From: Paraburkholderia domus
GTDB taxonomy: Bacteria; Pseudomonadota; Gammaproteobacteria; Burkholderiales; Burkholderiaceae
NCBI RefSeq assembly: GCF_905220705.1
Contig: NZ_CAJNAT010000020.1
Coordinates: forward strand, 1-64,000
DNA length: 64,000 nucleotides
Direction: 5' to 3'
The first letter of the stretch is position 1; each line of letters opens with the position of its first letter. Below, one piece after another: positions 35,490 to 43,447 of the stretch. Position numbers and translations under genes: made by a program. The notes under the pieces were generated by a model. That model was not told the origin of the DNA. It was given only the letters and a program-made list of their open reading frames with translations, and ran no database searches.

Positions 35490-35885
35490 GTGCCGGATTC
35501 CGAGTGGGGCGCCATGCGCCCCACTGTGCGTGCACGGCGTTTTAAGCGATGGCCGCAGATCGCGACGTTCCATATTGGCGTGCATTTTGCAAAACGGAGA
35601 GACGCAACGCTTGCTCGCATCGCCGCCTCCCAGCCCAGCATGGAAGCGGCCTGCGAGGGCTCGCGGCACCGCCCGGGGATACACGCGGCGTTGAATCTTT
35701 TACTTGTAGTTTCGATGCGCAGCGGACTCGCAAAGCCGGCGTTTAAAGCGCAGCATTGCCATACATATTGTCGCGGCCGCGGCGTGCGGGATAAATTCTT
35801 CTAACGACTTCAGATCGACCATCGCCGAATCGTATGAACAAAGTCTGCCGACACGTCAGACGTAAGGATTCCGGAGCGTATTGCG
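35490..35885. other. Gap of about 400 bases
   Basis: Nothing recognisable: no hairpin with a T-run and no convincing small gene. It probably contains the promoter for the following hypothetical gene and diguanylate cyclase. Confidence 0.4.
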
Positions 35886-36695
35886 ATGCTCAACGATACC
35901 GACTTGCAAAAAACTGCCATGGATAGTCTTGATGCCGGCTTCGACGTTGGCGCTGAGCCGTCGGCTACGGCACCGCCCGCGCGATTCGGACGTCTTGCAC
36001 TGTGCGTCGCGGCGGCGAGCGCGCTAGCTTTTGGCGTGGTGGGTACGGTCGCGTATGGCATCTGGTTCAACCATGATCAGCAGGCGTATGCCGATGCGAT
36101 GGCAGGCGCGCGGCAAGCGCTCGGGGCAGCTGCGTCAGCGCCTATGGGAGGACCGGCGTTGGCGCAATCAATTGCACCGTTAGGGCCGGTAACGTTCGCG
36201 GCAGCGACGCGATCGGCAGCGATGGCGGCAGCCGGGGGGGCAGCGGCTGGCATGCAGGCCACAACCGCAGCCACACCGGTGACCACAGGAATGCAGGTAA
36301 CGGCCGGTATGCCGGCAACAGCACGAACGCAGGCAGTAGCAGAACTGGACGGAGAAGAAGGAGGACAACAAGCCTCCTGGTCCGGCCCGGTCACGCAATT
36401 CTCGACGCCTGCGGGTCGCGAAACGAGCGTCGCGGATGCGACACCCGCTGTCGCCGCATCGTCTGTCCCAGCCGCTCACCGCGCGACGGCCCCTTCGAAT
36501 CCAGCCGCGCAGCAGTTGGCGTCCAGCCGTCCCGGCAGAGACCCACGTCTCGCACAGCAGGATCATCGATCTTCTTCGACGGCAAATTCCCGGCACAAGA
36601 GCAGTCTGTTCGCCCGGATGGGGTCGTTCTTTCGTCGCGTAAGCTATCGCCAGCATGGCACCGGAAGCCAGCAAGACATCTATTCCCATCCCTGA
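35886..36695 (+). CDS. Hypothetical single-pass membrane protein, Ala/Thr-rich
   Basis: The function is not recognised. The 269 residues have one predicted membrane helix (LALCVAAASALAFGVVGTVAYGIWF, residues about 37-62) after a short cytoplasmic N-terminus. A long Ala/Gly/Thr/Met-rich low-complexity region follows with imperfect repeats (ATTAATPVTTGMQVTAGMPATA), then a basic Ser-rich C-terminus (HKSSLFARMGSFFRRVSYR). It overlaps the diguanylate cyclase start by 41 bases, suggesting co-expression. It could be a partner or anchor protein for the cyclase, but nothing proves this. Confidence 0.55.
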   Translation: MLNDTDLQKTAMDSLDAGFDVGAEPSATAPPARFGRLALCVAAASALAFGVVGTVAYGIWFNHDQQAYADAMAGARQALGAAASAPMGGPALAQSIAPLGPVTFAAATRSAAMAAAGGAAAGMQATTAATPVTTGMQVTAGMPATARTQAVAELDGEEGGQQASWSGPVTQFSTPAGRETSVADATPAVAASSVPAAHRATAPSNPAAQQLASSRPGRDPRLAQQDHRSSSTANSRHKSSLFARMGSFFRRVSYRQHGTGSQQDIYSHP

Positions 36696-37800
36696 GCGCA
36701 CACGTACTCAGCGCGCCGCTCGTGGGCGCGCCCTCGCGATCCGCTTCAGGCCGGGCCCGGCGCCAATCGCCGCCGCCGCGCTGATTTGCCTGCTGATCGG
36801 CCTTCTGTATCTTGCGCAGCAGATCAGGACGATTTTTTCCGACCAGTTGAAGCAGGAATATGCGGGGCTCGTTCTCGAAGCGGTCGAACGGGCGGAAGGT
36901 GCCCGGAGTCTGGTCGGCGTCTGGCAGCAACTGCCCGACGCAACGGAAACCAGAGCCGCCGGGTATCGGCATGCGCGAACCGAGCTTGCCCATCGCCTCA
37001 CGTCACTCGCGGCACTGGTGAATGCGAGTCCCTCAGCCGCGCCGCATCTGCCGCCATCCCTGCTCACAGCCGACGCCGATCTGCCCGACACGGATGCCTT
37101 ACTTAGCACCGTATCGGCTTATTGGCGCGCGCAGCGCGACGCCGACAGCGCCGACGTACGCCTGCGGATTGCTCACGTCGCGCGCACGCTGATCGCGTTG
37201 GCGGCGCTACTGTTCTGCATGCTGATCACAGCATTGGGGATGTATGCCAAACGGAATCGTCTGCTGGCAGGTCAGTCTCACGAATTCGAGTACGCGGCGT
37301 TGCACGACCCGATGACCGGCTTGTCGAACCGGCGCAAGCTGTTTGCCGCGCTCGAAGAGGCGGCGACGAAGTCGTCCGTGAGCGCGGCGCCTCACAAAAT
37401 AGCCGTGCTGTATGTCGATCTGGATGGATTCAAGCAGGTTAATGACTCGCTCGGCCACCGCGTCGGTGATCAATTTCTGATCGCGGTGTCGAAACGCTTT
37501 CGCGAGTCGGTGCGTAAGGGCGATGTCGTCGCGCGGATCGGCGGCGACGAATTCGCCGTCCTGGTTCGAGAGTTTTCGACGAACGCAGAACTGGGCGAAA
37601 TCGCCCGCAGGCTGATCGCCTGCGTGGTTCAAACCGACAAGGACATAGGGGTCGGACTGGTTCGAGCCAGCATCGGCATTGCCAGTTTTCCGGATTCTGT
37701 CGACGATTACCATCGCCTCGTGGCCGCAGCCGATGAAGCGATGTACCGGGTCAAGCGCAGCGGCAAGAACAGTTACGCGTTCGTGGGCGAGACGCGTTGA
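36655..37800 (+). CDS. Membrane-bound diguanylate cyclase (GGDEF)
   Basis: The 381-residue protein has two membrane helices (AAALICLLIGLLYLAQQI near residue 40 and ALAALLFCMLITALGMYA near 185) around a periplasmic sensor region of about 120 residues. The C-terminal GGDEF domain reads HDPMTGLSNRRKLF, LYVDLDGFKQVNDSLGH and VARIGGDEFAVLV. The active site is intact, and RKGD five residues before GGDEF forms the inhibitory I-site for cyclic-di-GMP. It makes cyclic-di-GMP in response to an unknown periplasmic signal. No EAL domain is present. Confidence 0.92.
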   Translation: MAPEASKTSIPIPERTRTQRAARGRALAIRFRPGPAPIAAAALICLLIGLLYLAQQIRTIFSDQLKQEYAGLVLEAVERAEGARSLVGVWQQLPDATETRAAGYRHARTELAHRLTSLAALVNASPSAAPHLPPSLLTADADLPDTDALLSTVSAYWRAQRDADSADVRLRIAHVARTLIALAALLFCMLITALGMYAKRNRLLAGQSHEFEYAALHDPMTGLSNRRKLFAALEEAATKSSVSAAPHKIAVLYVDLDGFKQVNDSLGHRVGDQFLIAVSKRFRESVRKGDVVARIGGDEFAVLVREFSTNAELGEIARRLIACVVQTDKDIGVGLVRASIGIASFPDSVDDYHRLVAAADEAMYRVKRSGKNSYAFVGETR

Positions 37801-37824
37801 CCCATGCGCTTTATGAGGTCTGCT

Positions 37825-38121
37825 TTACAGCGTTTCCGCCTTCGCGGTGTCCAGCTTCGCCTTGCGGTGCGACAGATCATCGATCAACTGCAGGCGCAGG
37901 TCGTCGGTCATATGTTTCCATCCGCGGATTTCGTCGCGCGTGCGCAGGCAGCCGATGCACAAACCTGTATTGACGTCGAGTTTGCAGATGTCGATGCAAG
38001 GTGAAGGAACCGCTATGATCGGCGCGCCGATTCCGCTGGATTCAGTTTGTTTTATATCGGATGCGCCCGCCGAGCCAGGGTCGCCTCCCGCGCCATACGC
38101 AGCGCTTTTTAAGTCACTCAT
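37825..38121 (-). CDS. DUF1289 domain protein (Fe-S-type Cys motif)
   Basis: The 98-residue protein contains PCIDICKLDVNTGLCIGCLRTRDEIRGW, the CxxxC and CxGC motif of DUF1289 small proteins, widely found in proteobacteria with unknown function. The ATG at 38121 was chosen; the frame remains open upstream but lacks family features. The N-terminal 40 residues are a Gly/Ser-rich extension. It converges with the diguanylate cyclase gene, 24 bases away. Confidence 0.82.
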   Translation of the reverse strand: MSDLKSAAYGAGGDPGSAGASDIKQTESSGIGAPIIAVPSPCIDICKLDVNTGLCIGCLRTRDEIRGWKHMTDDLRLQLIDDLSHRKAKLDTAKAETL

Positions 38122-38349
38122 TTCGAATCCGGTCTGCTTGAATTGGCTGTGAGCGACGCCGAGAAGCTGTTCGGGCGCGTCGCCCAGAATATGCCGCGGG
38201 AGTATATCAAGCGGCTGAACCAGCATGCGCCCGAGGCGCGAACTCACGCGTCGATTTGTTTCGTGTTACAAATTCGAAGCATCGCCGATGCAGAAGAGAC
38301 GCGTCCCCCGAGGGGACTTCCTTCGGGGCGTCGGCAAGGCAGGAAAGCA

Positions 38350-39231
38350 ATGGTTCGAAGTTCAACCTCTGCGGTCAGGACAATGCCCAGATATTCTTTG
38401 ATTCGTGCAGCGCGAAGTGCGAACCCGCTTGCGTGGCTTGCCGCATGTGTGGTCGCAACACTGGCGGCCTGTGCGCCGGTGCCGCCGGCTGGCAATCAGG
38501 CCGCCGATCAAACCTCGCATCAAGCTTCGCTTCAAGTCCCCGCATCGGCCGCATCGGCCGCAGCACGCCCGGCCGCCGGGCCGCTGCCCGTTCCTCCGAA
38601 CCTCATTGCGTTGACGCAACCGGCCGGCCAGAAACGGTTGATGGCCTCCGCCCATAACCAGTCGTACTGGCCGCTCTCGGAGTACTTCGAAACGCAGCGC
38701 AACGAAGCCTACTGTTCGGTCGCGACTTCGGTGATGGCGCTCAATGCACTGGGCATCCATCGTCCCGAATCGACGCAGTACCCGGACTTTCCCTACTTCT
38801 CGCAAGAGGATTTCTTTCGCAGTATCGACCCGCAGGTGGCCAACGCCGCGCAGGTATCGAAGGAGGGTATGACGCTCGACCAGCTCGGCGCGGCCCTGAG
38901 CACATTTCCTGTCGAGGTGAGGAAATTCCATGCCGGCGATCTGACGCTCGGTCAGTTTCGCGATCTGATTCGTGACACGACGGGCCGCAGCGACCGCTTC
39001 GCGTTATTGAACTTCAGGCGGGCGGAGATAGGCGAAGCAGGTGGCGGCCACTGGTCGCCGCTTGCCGCATACGACGCCGCGAGCGATAGCGCGCTGCTTC
39101 TCGATGTTGCGCGCTACAAGTATCCGGCAGTGTGGGTGCCGGTCACGCAACTGTATGCAGGGGCTCAGGCGGTCGACAGTGTGAGCGGACTTTCACGCGG
39201 GATTGTGATCGTCGGCACGCGAGCGAACTAA
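38350..39231 (+). CDS. Phytochelatin synthase-like lipoprotein (papain-like cysteine peptidase fold)
   Basis: The 293-residue protein has a lipoprotein signal, NPLAWLAACVVATLAACAP, with lipobox LAAC. It then has a phytochelatin synthase-type domain: NEAYCSVATSVMALNALG (nucleophile Cys), FRRAEIGEAGGGHWSPLAAYD (His) and LLLDVARYKYPAVWVP (Asp). Bacterial relatives cleave glutathione to gamma-glutamylcysteine and do not polymerise it. As a lipoprotein it would work in the periplasm. An alternative start is the ATG at 38383, just before the signal. A glutathione transferase gene lies directly downstream in the opposite orientation. Confidence 0.85.
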   Translation: MVRSSTSAVRTMPRYSLIRAARSANPLAWLAACVVATLAACAPVPPAGNQAADQTSHQASLQVPASAASAAARPAAGPLPVPPNLIALTQPAGQKRLMASAHNQSYWPLSEYFETQRNEAYCSVATSVMALNALGIHRPESTQYPDFPYFSQEDFFRSIDPQVANAAQVSKEGMTLDQLGAALSTFPVEVRKFHAGDLTLGQFRDLIRDTTGRSDRFALLNFRRAEIGEAGGGHWSPLAAYDAASDSALLLDVARYKYPAVWVPVTQLYAGAQAVDSVSGLSRGIVIVGTRAN

Positions 39232-39296
39232 CCAACGCTTTTTACGAGCCACTTGTCACGCCAGCCAGCTTCGGCAGCAAATTGGTTGAGCGCGCA

Positions 39297-39944
39297 TCAA
39301 TCGTCCTGATTGCGCCACTCGGTGAGCCCTTCTCGCACATTCAATTCGATGAACGAGGGCAGGGCGCGCAACCCGCGGATATAGCGCGCGAGATGCGGCC
39401 AACCGAGTGCGGGGCGCGGCATATTGCGTGTCCAGCGCATCAGCATGACCGCGAGCAAATCGGCGGTGCTGAGTTTGCCGCCGACCAGATAGTCACGTCC
39501 GTCGGCGAGATGGGTATCGAGCCAATCACAGGCTTCTTCGATGCGTCGCCGTGCCAATGCCCGGACTGCTTCGGCGCCGGCAGGATCGCCGTCGACGTCC
39601 GCGTAAAACCAGTCGCGCATGGCGGGCAGCAGCGTGTTGGCGAGATAGATCATCCACTCCAGCCACGCCGCGCGATCGGCCGACCCCGGCGCGGGTGCGA
39701 GGGCGGCTTCAGGATGCCGCTCGGCCAGCAGCATGAGCAACGCAGCCGACTCGTGGCGCGGTACGCCGTCGACCACCAGCGTGGGAACGCGGCCTGAAGG
39801 ATTCAAGCGCAGATATTCAGGGTTGCGCTGATTGCCGGCGTCGATATCGACGAGACGGGTATCGAACGGAATGCCCATTTCTATCATCATCCAGTGAACG
39901 GCCATGCTGGCCGCGCCTGGCGAGTAATAAAGAAGGTAGTCCAT
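39297..39944 (-). CDS. Glutathione S-transferase family protein
   Basis: The 215-residue protein starts MDYLLYYSPGAASMAVHWMM, the N-terminal thioredoxin fold with a Ser/Tyr-type active site, followed by RLNPSGRVPTLVVDG and HESAALLMLLAERHP (glutathione gamma-glutamyl binding). The C-terminal helical domain ends with LVGGKLSTADLLAVMLMRW. Length and order are complete, unlike the remnant at 32.5 kb. The ATG at 39944 was chosen because the upstream codons are not GST-like. It converges with the phytochelatin-synthase-like gene. Confidence 0.88.
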   Translation of the reverse strand: MDYLLYYSPGAASMAVHWMMIEMGIPFDTRLVDIDAGNQRNPEYLRLNPSGRVPTLVVDGVPRHESAALLMLLAERHPEAALAPAPGSADRAAWLEWMIYLANTLLPAMRDWFYADVDGDPAGAEAVRALARRRIEEACDWLDTHLADGRDYLVGGKLSTADLLAVMLMRWTRNMPRPALGWPHLARYIRGLRALPSFIELNVREGLTEWRNQDD

Positions 39945-40665
39945 TGATTCGCTCCGCATGTTTGTTCGATTTGACCGGCTTGAATTTGGGCGTAGTCTAG
40001 CGCGACTCGTGAAGGCCTCGAGCTCGAGAGACTGCATGGGAGACCAGGTTACAGCGAGCTGAAACAGCCATAGCGGCGGAGCGGAGCAAGTGGATAAGCG
40101 ACGCGCAATATGAGATTCGCCAGGGCTGTCCCGTCGGTTCGGGGGAGCGGCGCGGGTTCGGGTGAGCTTGCCGCTGGCTCTCTCACGCGGCAGGTTGAGC
40201 AACTTGAGTGCGGTAAGTTTTTGCTGAAGCCTGACACGAATGAATCTGCACGCCGCTCATGCATGCGTACACGTCATCGCCGTGACGGACCGTGAACTGG
40301 CGAATGACTCATTCCTGTGCCGCTACTGCGGGCTTTTTAATGAGTTTTCGGTCGCGTCACCATGATCCGGGTCCATCTCAAGTTCGCGCAGTTCAATGAT
40401 GCCGCCCAGTGCATCGAGTTCTTCCGTTGCGCCCGATTCGATATGTGAGTCGCTGATGGTGACATCCGCAGAATGCCCGAGATGGGGGCGTTGTTGTCGC
40501 GCAGGGTTAGCGCCGGACTTGCTTTAACGCTGCCAATTTCAGCCTGTCTGTAAGGATGTGTCGCACGACGGCGCTTTTCAGAAAAATCCTATTTTGGCTC
40601 CCAACTCCCCGATGCAGTGTCGTTTCACTACGAATTTCTAACGACACGTTACAAAAGGGAGATGT
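39945..40665. other. Gap of about 720 bases before the RHS gene
   Basis: No complete gene. Between 40323 and 40523 lies a short minus-strand frame described separately as a possible integrase remnant. The last 150 bases before the RHS gene are A+T-richer, with an AAAGGGAG ribosome site before its ATG. The first 350 bases hold the upstream region of the glutathione transferase and nothing else recognised. Confidence 0.45.
40323..40523 (-). pseudogene. Possible tyrosine recombinase C-terminal remnant
   Basis: A minus-strand frame ending in TAG at 40323 reads RQQRPHLGHSADVTISDSHI, then ESGATEELDALGGIIELRELEMDP. The LGHSADVT pattern is like the LGHS segment before the catalytic Tyr of phage-type integrases. 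The Tyr itself is not where expected, and no upstream half of an integrase is visible. It is short, and the match is only to a brief motif, so this is a weak call. The position beside a compositionally different RHS region makes it worth noting. Confidence 0.3.
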
Positions 40666-43035
40666 ATGAGAATAAACAAACCGTCTTGTCGGCCAGCAGG
40701 CAATTTTGCCCGTCTACTGGCCGCATTCATGCTGCTACTGGTGGCGTTCGGCGCAAGAGCTGACTACACGTCTGACTGTACCAGTCGCTATGCAAAATCT
40801 GGTGCGACACAAGGCAGTAAATGGTGTGCGCTTGACGCGGCGAGTAACTCGCCGGGCGGTCCAGGTGGTTACGCCTGCCTGAACGACATCGATCTCATCA
40901 AGAAGTGGTGCGCGGGCGAAACCGATCCGCAGCCTGAAGATTCCTGCCCGGTTGCCGATCCTATCTATCCTGCCAACGGCATGGTGACGCTCTCTGAAAA
41001 TGACTTCCGCAGCGGTGACGGGATACCGCTAACGTTCATACGAAGCTACCTGTCTTCACCGTTTCTTAACTCGGCGACTGCCATGGGGCCAGGGTGGATA
41101 AATAACTGGCAGCGGCAACTAAACGTCGCCGGGGCGAGCGGCAGTTCTCCGAAGGTCATCGCCTATCGCGCAAACGGCCAACCGCTCACGTTCCTATTGA
41201 CCGGTGGACAGTGGAGGACGTCCAGTTTTAGTGGGTTTGCGATTACTCAAAACGGCTCCGGATGGACGCTTACCGACCTAACGACCGATACCGTCGAGTC
41301 ATATTCGGCACAGGGTGCCATGCTGTCTGAGACAACCCATACGGGTTTTACCAGGACGCTTACTTACGATGGCGCGGGAAGGCTCACGGCAATCAATCAG
41401 CGTGCGGCAGATGCAGTCCCGAAGTATGAACTGCTGACGATCAAACTTGATTACGACACTCAAGGGCGGATCAACCGCATGACCAACCCAAGCGGCGGAC
41501 TTACGCAATATGGGTATGACGCGAACAACAATCTCGTATCCGTAACGTGGCCCGATGGGTATGTGCGACGGTATGTCTATGACGACTCTCGCTTCAAGAA
41601 TTTACTCACCGGCGTAGTTGACGAAAGCGGCTCACGGATCGCAACGTGGACATATGACGAACGGGGTCGCGCGACCGCCGCAAGTCACCCGGATACGACG
41701 CAGAACGTTCAGTTTTCCTATGGCAACAACTTGACCACGATGTCCTGGAGTAATGAATCCGGCACCATCAACTACGCGTCCATCGCTGGAATGTTGCGAC
41801 TGACTGGCGGCAGCACTGCCGACGGCAACGAGAGCCGAAACCTGGATGCGAACGGCAACCTGCTACAGAAAACAGCACCCGCCGGCACCGCTGCCTATTC
41901 ATATGACCCGGTGGGTCGGCCGGTGCGTGCGGCGGTGAGTAGTGCTAGTGGCACAGTGATAACGACAGTCCGCTACGCAGACGCGACGAGTCTGCATCCA
42001 GCGCTTGTTGCAACTCCCGGCAAGATGCGTGCGTTCGTGTATGACGCGAGTGGCAACGTCACAGGATACAGCGAGTTCGACACGTCTGACATAACAGGCG
42101 CAAGTGGCTTCGCCGCTACTGGCACAGGCAACAAGTTGACTGTTGGCGCGCGCTACGATGCCAATAACCGCTTGGCGCAAGCAACTGTCTATGTGAACGG
42201 TGTAAAAACCGAAGACTGGTATTACTTTTCTGACTCTACCGGCAACATAAACACCGCTCAGGACGTTGTTTCGGGCTGGCTGTTCGGGACGCAGAACCGT
42301 GACGCGGCTAACCGCGCTACGTCGCTGACGGGCAACTATCGGGAAGCTCGACTCACCTATGACAAACGCGGTCGCGTCAGCCAGTTTTCGTACGATGAAC
42401 AGGCTCGACCATCGACTGGTGGCTTGCACCGCTTCCTCACTGTCAACTACGCTTACACGCCGGATGGTCGCGTCGCGAGTCGCACCGGCACCGTGGCGAG
42501 AAATGGGGGTAGTGCCGAACCGATAACCAGTGATGACATCGACCAGTGGATTAGCAACTATGAGTCGGGGGCCGACCCGGTCGGACCACCTGCTAATCTC
42601 TCCGGCTCGCTCAAAGCACTGAAGGCGAGCGGTTTGACAGCGATTCCGCCGGTATGCGCGGAGTGCTATGTCTTCACAAAAGCCAAGTTGGCGTGGAAAC
42701 TGTTCTATCGTGGGCTCACCGTCACGCCGGCAGGGCAACCGGTTCGGGGAGATGTGCCTGAACTGCAAATAGCTGCGCAAGAGCAGGTTCCGTTTCCTAT
42801 TCTGATGCCTGACCAGAACGGGCAATCGAAACGCGCAGTGCTATATGCTCAACTGTTTCAGGCCAACAGCGATTCCGATCCTGGTTTCGTCAAATGTGCC
42901 TTGTCAGGAAGGTGCGCCAAGGTGTACCAGAAGTGTATCGAGTACTGCGCCGATACAACACTTCCGACGCCCGGCGGCACCGGAATTCCATTTTTCCGGT
43001 GCAAAAACAAATGTATTGCCGACAACGGATGTTAA
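40666..43035 (+). CDS. Secreted RHS/YD-repeat protein with cysteine-rich C-terminus
   Basis: The 789-residue protein has a Sec signal (LLAAFMLLLVAFGARA). An N-terminal Cys-containing segment (five Cys, residues about 40-105) is followed by a DUF6531-like start, DPIYPANGMVTLSENDF and LTFIRSYLSSPF, and about a dozen YD repeats (for example RTLTYDGAGRLTAI, TQYGYDANNNLVSV, WTYDERGRATAA, ARYDANNRLAQA). It is short for an RHS protein and lacks the usual hyperconserved core end. From about residue 618 the sequence is unrelated: 170 residues with nine Cys and a tail of CxxxxxxC, CxxxC and CxxxC units. This may be a toxin tip or adhesive tail. The base composition is less G+C-rich than its neighbours. 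Confidence 0.82.
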   Translation: MRINKPSCRPAGNFARLLAAFMLLLVAFGARADYTSDCTSRYAKSGATQGSKWCALDAASNSPGGPGGYACLNDIDLIKKWCAGETDPQPEDSCPVADPIYPANGMVTLSENDFRSGDGIPLTFIRSYLSSPFLNSATAMGPGWINNWQRQLNVAGASGSSPKVIAYRANGQPLTFLLTGGQWRTSSFSGFAITQNGSGWTLTDLTTDTVESYSAQGAMLSETTHTGFTRTLTYDGAGRLTAINQRAADAVPKYELLTIKLDYDTQGRINRMTNPSGGLTQYGYDANNNLVSVTWPDGYVRRYVYDDSRFKNLLTGVVDESGSRIATWTYDERGRATAASHPDTTQNVQFSYGNNLTTMSWSNESGTINYASIAGMLRLTGGSTADGNESRNLDANGNLLQKTAPAGTAAYSYDPVGRPVRAAVSSASGTVITTVRYADATSLHPALVATPGKMRAFVYDASGNVTGYSEFDTSDITGASGFAATGTGNKLTVGARYDANNRLAQATVYVNGVKTEDWYYFSDSTGNINTAQDVVSGWLFGTQNRDAANRATSLTGNYREARLTYDKRGRVSQFSYDEQARPSTGGLHRFLTVNYAYTPDGRVASRTGTVARNGGSAEPITSDDIDQWISNYESGADPVGPPANLSGSLKALKASGLTAIPPVCAECYVFTKAKLAWKLFYRGLTVTPAGQPVRGDVPELQIAAQEQVPFPILMPDQNGQSKRAVLYAQLFQANSDSDPGFVKCALSGRCAKVYQKCIEYCADTTLPTPGGTGIPFFRCKNKCIADNGC

Positions 43036-43044
43036 AGGAATGCC

Positions 43045-43290
43045 ATGATTAAGAATCGAGAGGTAGCCGTGGAGCTAAGCAATCGACTGCTAAAGATGGG
43101 CGGCGCAATCGACGACGCAATCATTCTTGCGCGGGACCGCTGCCCTGACGATGAGTTCAAAGAGTTCCGCCTAACGATGGCTAGGTTGCTTGATCATTTA
43201 TACGTGTTGGGCTTGGAACCACTCTACGAAGAACATCCGGACATCGCGCCTCCGGAGTTGGAGTTTAAGCCTTCCAGGAAAAAGCGATAG
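43045..43290 (+). CDS. Small protein coupled to the RHS gene, candidate immunity or partner protein
   Basis: The family is not recognised. The 81 residues are soluble and helical (REVAVELSNRLLKMGGAIDDAI, FKEFRLTMARLLDHLYVLGL) with an acidic-proline stretch (EEHPDIAPPELEF) and a basic tail. There is no signal peptide. It starts 9 bases after the RHS stop, with an AAAGGA ribosome site, so the two are co-transcribed. Small genes directly after RHS toxins usually encode immunity proteins; that is the reason for the suggestion, not any sequence match. Confidence 0.6.
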   Translation: MIKNREVAVELSNRLLKMGGAIDDAIILARDRCPDDEFKEFRLTMARLLDHLYVLGLEPLYEEHPDIAPPELEFKPSRKKR

Positions 43291-43332
43291 CCGATTTAGC
43301 GGCGGCACGGCTAAAGTTTCCAGCGCCGCCGC

Positions 43333-43368
43333 CATAAAGAAGGCGCGAGCAATCGCGTCTTCTTTATG
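43333..43368. terminator. Strong hairpin downstream of the RHS unit
   Basis: ATAAAGAAGGCGCG (43334-43347) pairs with CGCGTCTTCTTTAT (43354-43367) with one G-T wobble and a 6-base loop. The A-rich and T-rich outer arms make it work as a terminator in both directions. It can end the RHS transcript and the opposing permease transcript. Confidence 0.75.
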
Positions 43369-43370
43369 TG

Positions 43371-43413
43371 GTGCGCCCAGCATGGGCGCACTCTTGTGGG
43401 TGCAAGTCACACC
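43371..43413 (+). mobile_element. Possible 5' end fragment of a group II intron
   Basis: Three bases after the hairpin arm comes GTGCGCCCA, a 3-base turn, then TGGGCGCAC, a perfect 9-base stem. The phrase TTGTGGGTGCAAGTCAC follows. A GUGCG start, a GCGCCCAGCAUGGGCGC stem and a GGGUGCAAGUC-type element resemble domain I of bacterial group II introns. Group IIC introns favour insertion just downstream of terminator hairpins, as here. The likeness stops by about 43413, and no reverse transcriptase gene is present, so only a stub would remain. It could instead be an ordinary second hairpin. Confidence 0.4.
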
Positions 43414-43447
43414 TTCGGATTGGCGCAAGCGCCGCAGGCACCCATCC

